Shown here: one piece after another, positions 52,122 to 60,117 of the stretch
How the letters are laid out: every line of letters begins with the position of its first letter
Position numbering within the stretch: position 1 is the first letter of the stretch
Origin: Algibacter lectus
Lineage (GTDB): Bacteria > Bacteroidota > Bacteroidia > Flavobacteriales > Flavobacteriaceae
NCBI RefSeq assembly: GCF_900112395.1
Contig: NZ_FOLN01000002.1
Span: 62,001-126,000, forward strand
Direction: 5' to 3'
DNA length: 64,000 bases
Translations under genes and position numbers: made by a program
The notes under the pieces: generated by a model
What the model was told of the DNA's origin: nothing
The model's database searches: none
What the model saw: the letters and a program-made list of their open reading frames with translations, nothing else

Positions 52122-53177
52122 ATGGCAACTACAACAGTAAAAGCATATGGTGCAACAGCATCAACAGAAGATTTAAAACCTTTAGATATAGAAAGAAGAT
52201 CGGTTGGAACCGACGACGTAAAAATTGATATTACTTACTGTGGTGTTTGCCATAGTGACATTCATACAGCAAGAAACGATTGGAAAGGTTCTACGTATCC
52301 AGTAGTTCCGGGGCACGAAATTATTGGTCGTGTTGTAGAAGTTGGTAACGGTGTTAGTAACTATAAAGTTGGCGATTTAGTTGGTGTAGGTTGTTTGGTA
52401 GATTCTTGTCAAACCTGTTCTTCTTGTGAGCAAGATTTGGAACAGTTTTGCGAAAAAGGAGCAACTTGGACTTACAACAGCCCAGACAAACATATTGAAG
52501 GTGCACAAACTTACGGAGGTTATTCTACATCCGTAGTTGTCGATGAAAAATTTGTTTTAAGTATTCCTGAAAATTTAGATGAAGCAGGAACGGCTCCTTT
52601 ATTATGTGCAGGTATTACAACATGGTCGCCATTGAGCCACTGGAAAGTAAAAAAAGGAGATAAAGTTGGTGTTATTGGTCTTGGCGGATTAGGACACATG
52701 GGCGTTAAATTTGCACACGCTTTAGGAGCGCATGTTGTTATGATTACAACGTCTCCAGAAAAAGGTAAAGATGCTAAAAGATTAGGTGCTCATGAGGTAT
52801 TGGTATCTAAAGATGCCGAGGATATGAAGAAACACCAAGGGAGTTTCGATTTTATATTAAACACCATTCCTGTTGGTCATGAAATGGATCCATATTTAGG
52901 ATTGCTTAAAATTGATGCTACTATGGTTTTAGTTGGAGCTGTAGAACCTTTAAAACCTTTCCATGGAGGAAGTGTTATTGGTGGACGTAAACGTATTGCT
53001 GGTTCTTTAATTGGCGGTATTAAGGAAACTCAAGAAATGCTAGATTTTTGTGGAGAGCATAATATTACTAGTGATATCGAGATAATTGATATGCAAGATA
53101 TCAATAAAGCTTACGAGCGTGTAACAAGCAACGATGTAAAATATCGTTTTGTAATTGATATGAAATCGCTTAAATAA
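52122..53177 (+). CDS. zinc-dependent NAD(P)-alcohol dehydrogenase (YahK/CAD-like)
   Basis: The 351-residue medium-chain dehydrogenase has the catalytic zinc ligands in CGVCHSDIHTARNDW and PGHEIIGRVV, the structural zinc cysteines in SCQTCSSCEQDLEQFC, and the cofactor motif GLGGLGHMGVKFAHALGA. It reduces a broad range of aldehydes, as YahK does in E. coli, with NADPH preference likely. It starts 2 nt after OsmC. Together the operon reduces unsaturated carbonyls (OYE), hydroperoxides (OsmC) and aldehydes (ADH). The operon ends at a strong terminator. Confidence 0.94.
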   Translation: MATTTVKAYGATASTEDLKPLDIERRSVGTDDVKIDITYCGVCHSDIHTARNDWKGSTYPVVPGHEIIGRVVEVGNGVSNYKVGDLVGVGCLVDSCQTCSSCEQDLEQFCEKGATWTYNSPDKHIEGAQTYGGYSTSVVVDEKFVLSIPENLDEAGTAPLLCAGITTWSPLSHWKVKKGDKVGVIGLGGLGHMGVKFAHALGAHVVMITTSPEKGKDAKRLGAHEVLVSKDAEDMKKHQGSFDFILNTIPVGHEMDPYLGLLKIDATMVLVGAVEPLKPFHGGSVIGGRKRIAGSLIGGIKETQEMLDFCGEHNITSDIEIIDMQDINKAYERVTSNDVKYRFVIDMKSLK

Positions 53178-53200
53178 TAGCGAATAAGTTTATAAATATT

Positions 53201-53238
53201 AAAACAGCATCTTTTTAGTTTAGATGCTGTTTTTTTTA
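53201..53238 (+). terminator. rho-independent terminator after the alcohol dehydrogenase
   Basis: AAAACAGCATCT (53201-53212) pairs with AGATGCTGTTTT (53222-53233), followed by a long T-run. Confidence 0.85.
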
Positions 53239-53316
53239 TGTCTAAATATTTCTCTTCATTTAAATAAACGTTGTTAAATCGAAACATTTAAATGAATAAA
53301 ACCAGCAAAACTCTAC

Positions 53317-53324
53317 TATCTTTG
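53317..53324 (+). promoter_or_regulatory. -7 box upstream of the first DEAD-box helicase
   Basis: TATCTTTG matches the consensus and ends 15 nt before the ATG. Confidence 0.5.
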
Positions 53325-53339
53325 CACAAAATATAATTT

Positions 53340-54680
53340 ATGTCACAATCATTTTCTAGTTTAGGTATTCACGATGCATTGCAAAGCAGTTTAGCAGCAT
53401 TAAATATAACTGTACCAACCGATATTCAAGAAAAAGCCATTCCGGTAATTTTAACTAAAACCGACGATGTTGTTGCTATTGCGAAAACAGGAACAGGGAA
53501 AACAGCAGCTTTTGGATTGCCATTGCTTCAATTAATAGATAGTGATAAAAGCAATATACAAGCGGTTATTTTAGCCCCAACTAGAGAATTAGGACAACAA
53601 ATTTATAACAATTTAGAGTCTTTTAATTCAGAAGAACTTAAAGTCTCTATAGCGGGTTTATTTGGAGGAATACCTATAAAACCTCAAATTGAAAAACTTA
53701 AAGCAACTACACATATTGTAGTCGCAACACCAGGACGTTTAGCCGATTTAATTGAAAGAAACGCAATAAACGTTAAAGAGATTAGCTATTTTATTTTAGA
53801 TGAAGCTGATGAAATGGTAAGCGCTCATAAAGAAGGTGTAGATGCTATTATTAAGGTTTTGCCTAAAAATAGAAGAACCCTATTGTTTACAGCAACTATG
53901 CCTGGTACTATTAAACAATTAGTGCAAAATAGTTTATCAAAACATGTGGTAACTATTGAGGCTAATATGGAAACTACAGGCCATCAAGGTATAGATCACC
54001 AATATGTGGTTGTTGAACCTATTGAAAAACTAAATGTTTTAATGCATTTTTTAAATTCGAATGAAGGCCAACGTGGTATCATTTTCTGTAAAACTAAAGC
54101 GGCAGTAAATAAACTTGCTAAAAATTTAGCTATAAATAAATTCTCTTCAGGAGCCATACACGGTAGTTTATCGCAAGGTATTCGTGATCGTATAATGGGA
54201 CAGTTTAGAGAAGGACACATCAATATTTTAGTAGCTACAGATTTAGCTGCTCGTGGTATTGATGTTAAAGATTTGGCATTTGTTGTAAATTATCATTTAC
54301 CGGATACTTATGATGCTTATGTCCACCGTAGCGGACGTACAGCTAGGGCAGGAGCTACTGGTTTATCATTAAGTGTTATTCAGGAAGATGAAGTGCAAGA
54401 TATTCCAGAATTTGAAGAAGAATTAGGAATTAAGTTTAAAGCTTACCAAAAAGCAGATGCTAAAAGTATCGAAGAGAATAACGGGTTAATTTGGGCTAGA
54501 AAAATATTTAAAACTAAGCCAAACCGAGATATTCCAGAAGATTTTAAAGCCAAGGTGAAAACTATTTTTCATCATTTAACAAAAGAAGAATTGGTTGATA
54601 AAATTTTAGCGAATTACATTGCCGAAAACAATACAATAGTTGAAAAACCAGCAGTGGTAAAGAAGAAAAAGAAAAAATAA
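53340..54680 (+). CDS. DEAD-box RNA helicase
   Basis: The 446-residue protein has all DEAD-box motifs in order: AKTGTGKTAAFGLPL, APTRELGQQ, ATPGRLADL, ILDEADEMV, FTATMP, IIFCKTKA, GSLSQGIRDRIMGQF, ATDLAARGIDV and HRSGRTARAG. It unwinds RNA, probably in ribosome assembly or mRNA decay. The C terminus beyond residue 370 is short and ends in a lysine run (VKKKKKK), a nonspecific RNA-binding tail. The next helicase gene begins 3 nt downstream, so the pair is co-expressed. Confidence 0.95.
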   Translation: MSQSFSSLGIHDALQSSLAALNITVPTDIQEKAIPVILTKTDDVVAIAKTGTGKTAAFGLPLLQLIDSDKSNIQAVILAPTRELGQQIYNNLESFNSEELKVSIAGLFGGIPIKPQIEKLKATTHIVVATPGRLADLIERNAINVKEISYFILDEADEMVSAHKEGVDAIIKVLPKNRRTLLFTATMPGTIKQLVQNSLSKHVVTIEANMETTGHQGIDHQYVVVEPIEKLNVLMHFLNSNEGQRGIIFCKTKAAVNKLAKNLAINKFSSGAIHGSLSQGIRDRIMGQFREGHINILVATDLAARGIDVKDLAFVVNYHLPDTYDAYVHRSGRTARAGATGLSLSVIQEDEVQDIPEFEEELGIKFKAYQKADAKSIEENNGLIWARKIFKTKPNRDIPEDFKAKVKTIFHHLTKEELVDKILANYIAENNTIVEKPAVVKKKKKK

Positions 54681-54683
54681 GTA

Positions 54684-55994
54684 ATGGATAATTTTAGAAA
54701 AACTAAACAACATATTTTAGATAAACTAAAAATTAAAGCGCTTAATTCCATGCAGGAAGAGGCGTTGTTATCTATTACCAATGTTGAGAACACCGTGCTT
54801 TTATCGCCTACCGGAACAGGTAAAACACTTGCGTTTTTATTACCAACCATTACAGCTTTAGATAAGACCTGCGAAAACGTACAACTCTTAATTTTAGTGC
54901 CATCACGTGAGTTAGCTATACAAATTGAGCAAGTGATTCGCACCATGGGTTCTGGTTTTAAAGCGAATGCCGTTTATGGTGGTCGTAATTTCTCGAAAGA
55001 TAGAATAGATTTAGCACATACGCCAGCTATTTTAATTGGTACACCTGGTCGTGTTGCCGATCACTTACGTCGTGAAACGTTTATAGTTGAAGATATTAAA
55101 ACATTAGTTTTAGATGAATTTGATAAATCTCTAGAAGTTGGTTTCGAGAAAGAGATGAGTGAGATTATCAGTAATCTACCATATATTCAAAAACGAATTT
55201 TAACTTCGGCAACTCAAGATATTGAAATCCCAAAATTTGTTGGATTAGAAAACGAATTGGTGATTGATTATTTAGATACGAAAGTTTCTAAACTAGAAAT
55301 TAAAAAAGTAATATCTCCAGATAAAAATAAGCTTCAAACTTTAGTCGATTTATTAAATCATATAGGAAATAAACCAGGCATTATTTTCTGTAATTTTAAA
55401 GATACTATTCAATATGTAAGCGATTTTTTAAATGATAATAAAATTGGTCATGGCTGCTTTCATGGCGGTATGGAGCAAATAGATAGAGAACGTGCTTTAA
55501 TAAAATTTAGAAACGGAACTCATCAAATTATTATTGCTACCGACTTGGCTGCACGTGGATTAGATATTCCGGAGCTTAACTATATTATTCATTATCAACT
55601 TCCTTTAAAAGCTGAAGAATTCACTCATAGAAATGGTAGAACCGCGCGTATGAATACAGAAGGTACAGCCTATGTATTACAATGGGAAAAAGAAACCACG
55701 CCTGAGTTTATTGAAACTACCGAAACCGTAATACCAAAAGGAAAAACAGCTAGAATTACAAATCCATGGAGTACACTATTTATTTCTGGTGGTCGAAAAG
55801 ATAAAATATCAAAAGGCGATATTGCTGGTTTACTTTTTAAACAATGCCATTTAGATAAATCGGAAATTGGTGTTATTGAGTTAAAGCAAGATTGTGCCTT
55901 TGTTGCGATACCTAAAGCAAGAGCTGAAAGTATTATTGATAAAACTAATAACATGAGGTTGAAAAAAAGAAAAGTACGTACATATATTATTTAA
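54684..55994 (+). CDS. DbpA-like DEAD-box RNA helicase with DEFD motif
   Basis: The 436-residue helicase has LSPTGTGKTLAFLLP, PSRELAIQ, TPGRVADHLRR, ILTSATQ and THRNGRTARMN. Motif II is LVLDEFDKSL, i.e. D-E-F-D in place of D-E-A-D, a conservative but unusual change. The last 75 residues match the DbpA RNA-binding domain (ISKGDIAGLLFKQCHLDKSE, then VIELKQDCAFVAIPKARAES). E. coli DbpA binds 23S rRNA hairpin 92 and acts in large-subunit assembly. It is 3 nt behind another helicase. A terminator follows. Confidence 0.92.
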   Translation: MDNFRKTKQHILDKLKIKALNSMQEEALLSITNVENTVLLSPTGTGKTLAFLLPTITALDKTCENVQLLILVPSRELAIQIEQVIRTMGSGFKANAVYGGRNFSKDRIDLAHTPAILIGTPGRVADHLRRETFIVEDIKTLVLDEFDKSLEVGFEKEMSEIISNLPYIQKRILTSATQDIEIPKFVGLENELVIDYLDTKVSKLEIKKVISPDKNKLQTLVDLLNHIGNKPGIIFCNFKDTIQYVSDFLNDNKIGHGCFHGGMEQIDRERALIKFRNGTHQIIIATDLAARGLDIPELNYIIHYQLPLKAEEFTHRNGRTARMNTEGTAYVLQWEKETTPEFIETTETVIPKGKTARITNPWSTLFISGGRKDKISKGDIAGLLFKQCHLDKSEIGVIELKQDCAFVAIPKARAESIIDKTNNMRLKKRKVRTYII

Positions 55995-56019
55995 TAATAC
56001 ATGTTACTTCTAATAATTA

Positions 56020-56046
56020 AAAAGCTGCTATATGCAGCTTTTTTTG
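56020..56046 (+). terminator. rho-independent terminator after the DbpA-like gene
   Basis: AAAAGCTGC pairs with GCAGCTTTT around TATAT, followed by a T-run. Confidence 0.8.
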
Positions 56047-56114
56047 TTTTTCTAAATGCGTAAATGTTATAAGGTATTCCTGTAATTATGTAACAGCGTG
56101 ATTAAGATAGCCGG

Positions 56115-56122
56115 TATCTTTA
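56115..56122 (+). promoter_or_regulatory. -7-like box upstream of the peroxiredoxin
   Basis: TATCTTTA, one base off consensus, is identical to the octamer before the cold-shock gene at 29543. It predicts a leader of about 80 nt. Confidence 0.35.
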
Positions 56123-56207
56123 CATTAAATAATTTTATAAATATTATCTGTAAAGGTTGTTGTCTAAAAACGACAAACCTTATAGTTAATGAAAACAAAA
56201 AAACGCA

Positions 56208-56714
56208 ATGATTAAACCAAGAGAAAAAGCACCAGAATTAGAAGTACAATTAGTTAATGGTACCACATGGAAATTAAGCGAACAGTCACCAGAAAACTTC
56301 ACATTAGTTTTATTTTACAGAGGTAAACACTGTCCTGTTTGTAAAAGTCAGCTAGAAGATTTACAAAAGAAATTGGATAAATTCACAGAGCGTGGCGTTA
56401 ACGTTATCGCTATAAGCACAGATACAGAAGAAGTTGCAAAAGCAACACATGAAGCATGGGATATTGCAGATATACCTTTAGGTTATGGCATATCTATTGA
56501 AGATGCCAGAAAATGGGGCTTATTTATTTCAGAAGGCATTAAACAAGAACCAAAACATTTTGCAGAGCCTGGATTGTTTTTAGTAACACCAGAGCAAATA
56601 GTTTACTGGGCATCTATACAATCGATGCCTTTTGGTAGACCAAGTTTTAATGATGTTTTAGGTGGTATTGATTATATATTAAAAGCAGATTATCCTGCAA
56701 GAGGAGAGGCATAA
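56208..56714 (+). CDS. AhpC/TSA-family peroxiredoxin-like protein
   Basis: The 168-residue thioredoxin-fold protein has FYRGKHCPVCKSQLEDL with Cys42 and Cys45 (C-P-V-C), which differs from the usual single peroxidatic Cys of AhpC (PxxxTxxC). This places it in the atypical redoxin group with a CxxC active site. It should act as a thiol peroxidase or reductase in the cytosol. No signal peptide is present. A terminator follows and it stands alone. Confidence 0.85.
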   Translation: MIKPREKAPELEVQLVNGTTWKLSEQSPENFTLVLFYRGKHCPVCKSQLEDLQKKLDKFTERGVNVIAISTDTEEVAKATHEAWDIADIPLGYGISIEDARKWGLFISEGIKQEPKHFAEPGLFLVTPEQIVYWASIQSMPFGRPSFNDVLGGIDYILKADYPARGEA

Positions 56715-56798
56715 GCTTTAATAGTATATCGTTTTCTTTATTAGAGATTAATTTCTCAATAAATAGGATTGATATTTAAGTTAGTAATTTTTTAGAGA

Positions 56799-56832
56799 GA
56801 AAAGACTGAGTGTAAACTTGGTCTTTTTTTTG
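56799..56832 (+). terminator. rho-independent terminator after the peroxiredoxin gene
   Basis: GAAAAGACTGAGT (56799-56811) pairs with ACTTGGTCTTTT, interrupted by a mismatch, and is followed by T-runs. Confidence 0.7.
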
Positions 56833-56955
56833 TTTAAAAATTTAACTTATTTCTAATAAAAGCACACTTAATCGTCATAAAAACAATGTCTTAAGTTGAA
56901 GTGTATAGAATAAAATATTAAATTTAGCGGTAATTAATTGAAAACTAATAAATTT

Positions 56956-57723
56956 ATGCAGGCTGTTTTAGATTATTTTCAATCGCTAGACTCATTTAGT
57001 GTTTTTTCACTTCTTATTGGAATTTTGGCGTCGTGGTATATTTCTAAACACTTTTTTCTAAAAAAGAAACCCTCCTTAATTCAAGATGCCAAACGGCATA
57101 AAACTACCAATTATGGAAGCTATAGAAATGTTGCTAAGGAAACAGAATCTACAATTGTAAATAGCGAATATTTTGGATCTTGGGCTATAAATGCCAATGG
57201 TACGGTAACAGATAACATAAATAAACTAACATGGATTAGGGCGCCTTGGGGAACTATTTGGGATGGAACTGATTTTGTAGGAAATCCAATTGCCATAAAA
57301 TGGCGTGATGCAAGCGATTTATTCGGAAAAGGTATTTTTATTAAAAACCCTTTTCCAGTGCTAACGTTAACACAAAGACCAACTAACTTTAAAGAGAACT
57401 ATACTAAAGGAAGTTGTAAAGTGTTTTTCGCTGGTTATGATACTTGGCGCTTACCAACAGCTGCAGAACTCGATACACTTCAGTTTAATATTTCACAAGA
57501 GTTAAATCACGATTTGTCCAAATTATACGCTAAAGAACGTTCAAATTTAAAGTCTAAATTATTTCCTTTTTTAACGGCATTCACTAAACAAGATATTTTA
57601 AAATATAAATTATGGACAGCAGATATGGCAGATGTACATTCTGCATGGTCTCACCATGGGACAACATTAGATGATACTAAAATCGATGAGCAGTGTTATG
57701 TACTTTTTGTAAAAGATTATTAA
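56956..57723 (+). CDS. DUF1566 domain protein with N-terminal membrane anchor
   Basis: I use ATG at 56956; a TTG 18 nt upstream is possible. A transmembrane helix (FSVFSLLIGILASWYISKHFF, about 17-35) anchors the protein. The C-terminal 190 residues form a DUF1566/Lcl C-type-lectin-like domain: the start FGSWAINANGTVTDNINKLTWIRAP, GYDTWRLPTAAELDTLQF and LWTADMADVHSAWSHHGTT match. Such domains bind ligands or form part of cell-surface proteins. Here a helix anchor replaces the usual cleaved signal peptide. The function is unknown. It stands alone. Confidence 0.75.
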   Translation: MQAVLDYFQSLDSFSVFSLLIGILASWYISKHFFLKKKPSLIQDAKRHKTTNYGSYRNVAKETESTIVNSEYFGSWAINANGTVTDNINKLTWIRAPWGTIWDGTDFVGNPIAIKWRDASDLFGKGIFIKNPFPVLTLTQRPTNFKENYTKGSCKVFFAGYDTWRLPTAAELDTLQFNISQELNHDLSKLYAKERSNLKSKLFPFLTAFTKQDILKYKLWTADMADVHSAWSHHGTTLDDTKIDEQCYVLFVKDY

Positions 57724-57760
57724 TATCGATGTTTTTAAAGATGATGCTCGAGAAATACAC

Positions 57761-59827
57761 CTATAATTTTTCTCCTTTAGGAAGCGTAAAATAAAATGTA
57801 GAACCTTTTTCTATTTCACTTTCTACCCAAATGGTTCCGCCATTGTTTTCAACCATTTCTTTACAAACACGTAGACCTAAACCAGTTCCTTTTTCGTTTT
57901 GAGTTCCATAGGTTGTAGATGTTTCTTTCTCAGAAAAGATGTTAGTTAGCACATCTTCACTCATACCAACGCCATTATCTTTAATTTGTATTTGCCAAAA
58001 CTCATTTTGTTCGATGGCTGCAACGGTTATCGTGCCATGCGCTCGCGTAAACTTTACAGCATTACTAATTAAGTTACGAATAACGATATCTATTTGATCT
58101 CTATCAGACCAAGTAATTACATGGTCTTCAACTTTATTTATGGTTGAAATAGATTTTACATCAGCCTGTTTAGAAAGTAATCGTAAACTATCTTCTACTA
58201 ATGTGTTTACATTAATAAAGTCTGGCTTGGTAGATAAGCCATTCATTTGACTTTGTCCCCAAGTTAATAAATTGTTTAGAGTAAAAGCAATAGATTCAAT
58301 GTTTTCGCCTATTTGCGGCATAAAATGCATAAATTCTGTTTGGCTCACTTTACTATTATTAAATAAATCTAAAAGTGATTTAAATGAATTTATAGGACCT
58401 TTTAAATCGTGAGCGATAATAGAGAATAGTCTAATTTTAGTATTATTAGCTCCATTTAAATGTATTTCATTTTTTTTAAGTGCATGCGTATTTTCTATCA
58501 GCTTTTGGTTTAAGCTATTTTGAATTTTATTATTCCTTTTAAGAATAACGATGATAATAGTAAAGGCTAATATAATTAATATTGAAAAGTATATATAACT
58601 GCGTTGCAAGAGATTCTTTTGTTCATTATCAGAGATATATTTTTCTTTTTCTTGTTCAAATTCTAAGTTCGATTTAAGGATGCTTAATTCCTTAATATTA
58701 TTTTTTTTGTTAATAGTGTCAGAGATTGCTTTAAATTCTTCTAGATAAGTTAAAGCTTGTCCAAAATCTTCGTCTGCTTTTTTGATTTCATATAAAATTT
58801 TTAGAATTTCATCTCGGTTCTCTAAATTATTAAGGTCTTTAGATATTTCTAGTGCTTTTACCGCATAAGATGCTGCTATTTCGTTACTCCTAAGCCCATA
58901 GTATGCTTTAGATAAAAGCAAGTAAAGTGGTATTTTATATCTGGTTTGATCGATGTTTTTATGGAGTACTTCACTTTTATTCAACCAAAATAAAGCATGA
59001 TCATATTCATTTTTTTTAAGGAATATTGTGCCTTTTATTTCATAAACATAGGTTAACCAACTGTTCTGTTCAAGATCTTCAAAAATAGTAATGGCTTTAT
59101 TTACAGGTTCTTTTGCGTTTTCTATATTTCCTATTTCAATATATGAAAAAGCTAAGTTTGATAGTATGATACCTGTTAATCTTTGATCATCATTTCGCTC
59201 ATTAACATCCAAAGCCTTTTTTAAAAAGGACACAGCTTGTTCGTATTCTTTTTGAAGACTGTATAGCACAGATATATTTATATAAAGAATAGGTAACCAT
59301 TTGTCATTTTGGCTGTCTTTAGCAATTTCAATACCAGTTAAAAATGTTTTTAAAGACTTGGCATATTCATCTTTGTACATATATTCTTTGGCCAATTCAC
59401 TGTAAGAATAGAGGGTTAGATCGGTATCATTAATCGCTCTAGCCTTTAAATTAGCTTTTATAAAATAGAATATAGCATCATCTTGTTCTCCTATGTCTGA
59501 ATAGTAACCACCTTTAATAATATAGCCTTCAGTTTCACCTTTATCATACTTAATGGCTTTACTTAGTTTAATGGTTTGGTTGGAGATAATTAGTAAACTA
59601 TCTAAGTTGTACTGGTTGTATTCTCTTATTAATTCATGTAATAAATTTATATATGTTGTATCTTTTTCAAAATGAGGTGTTTCTTGTATTTTTTTAATAT
59701 CCCTTTGTATTTCTTTTTTTAGTCTCTCTTTTGAGTACGCAGAGAAAGCATTAAACAACGTAAACACAGCTATGAATATGAATATATGCGGAAGGTTAAG
59801 TTTTTTTATGTGTAATACATTTGGCAT
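57761..59827 (-). CDS. TPR-containing sensor histidine kinase (paralogue 1)
   Basis: The 688-residue protein has an N-terminal hydrophobic signal segment, then about seven tetratricopeptide repeats (about 60-345). A coiled coil (about 355-400) and one transmembrane helix (YIYFSILIILAFTIIIVIL, about 403-421) follow. The kinase core has H box FSIIAHDLKGPINSFKSLL, N box VIRNLISNAVKFTR, IKDNGVGMSEDV, and GTGLGLRVCKEMVENNGG. TPR domains in this class are thought to be periplasmic sensors. No response regulator is adjacent. It is a close paralogue of the next gene with equal length. Confidence 0.93.
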   Translation of the reverse strand: MPNVLHIKKLNLPHIFIFIAVFTLFNAFSAYSKERLKKEIQRDIKKIQETPHFEKDTTYINLLHELIREYNQYNLDSLLIISNQTIKLSKAIKYDKGETEGYIIKGGYYSDIGEQDDAIFYFIKANLKARAINDTDLTLYSYSELAKEYMYKDEYAKSLKTFLTGIEIAKDSQNDKWLPILYINISVLYSLQKEYEQAVSFLKKALDVNERNDDQRLTGIILSNLAFSYIEIGNIENAKEPVNKAITIFEDLEQNSWLTYVYEIKGTIFLKKNEYDHALFWLNKSEVLHKNIDQTRYKIPLYLLLSKAYYGLRSNEIAASYAVKALEISKDLNNLENRDEILKILYEIKKADEDFGQALTYLEEFKAISDTINKKNNIKELSILKSNLEFEQEKEKYISDNEQKNLLQRSYIYFSILIILAFTIIIVILKRNNKIQNSLNQKLIENTHALKKNEIHLNGANNTKIRLFSIIAHDLKGPINSFKSLLDLFNNSKVSQTEFMHFMPQIGENIESIAFTLNNLLTWGQSQMNGLSTKPDFINVNTLVEDSLRLLSKQADVKSISTINKVEDHVITWSDRDQIDIVIRNLISNAVKFTRAHGTITVAAIEQNEFWQIQIKDNGVGMSEDVLTNIFSEKETSTTYGTQNEKGTGLGLRVCKEMVENNGGTIWVESEIEKGSTFYFTLPKGEKL

Positions 59828-60117
59828 AGGTAAATTTGATGAGCTTCTTTGTAGGGTTTTAGGGTTTGTTTTGCAATATAGTTTGGAAAATAGAACGCGC
59901 CAATGATATTATAATATTTATGTATTTTTCACACATTAATTATCGATAAAACACTTATTTAATCGATTAAGTGTCTTTTTATTCAGTTGAAACGTTAAAA
60001 ATGTACATGAAATATAGAAGTCTATTTTGATAGAAAACAGGTTTGTTTATCTTTAAAAGAGAAATAACATTTTGAATAATTTAGAATATAAGAAACGGAA
60101 CCATAGAAAGAAGAAGG
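59828..60117. other. 290-nt region between the paralogous kinases
   Basis: It holds a small palindromic hairpin, ACACTTA-N10-TAAGTGT at about 59951-59974, which contains TTAATCGATTAA, with a TCTTTTTATT tail on the plus side. It may be a weak terminator for the upstream kinase. I see no coding sequence. Confidence 0.5.
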
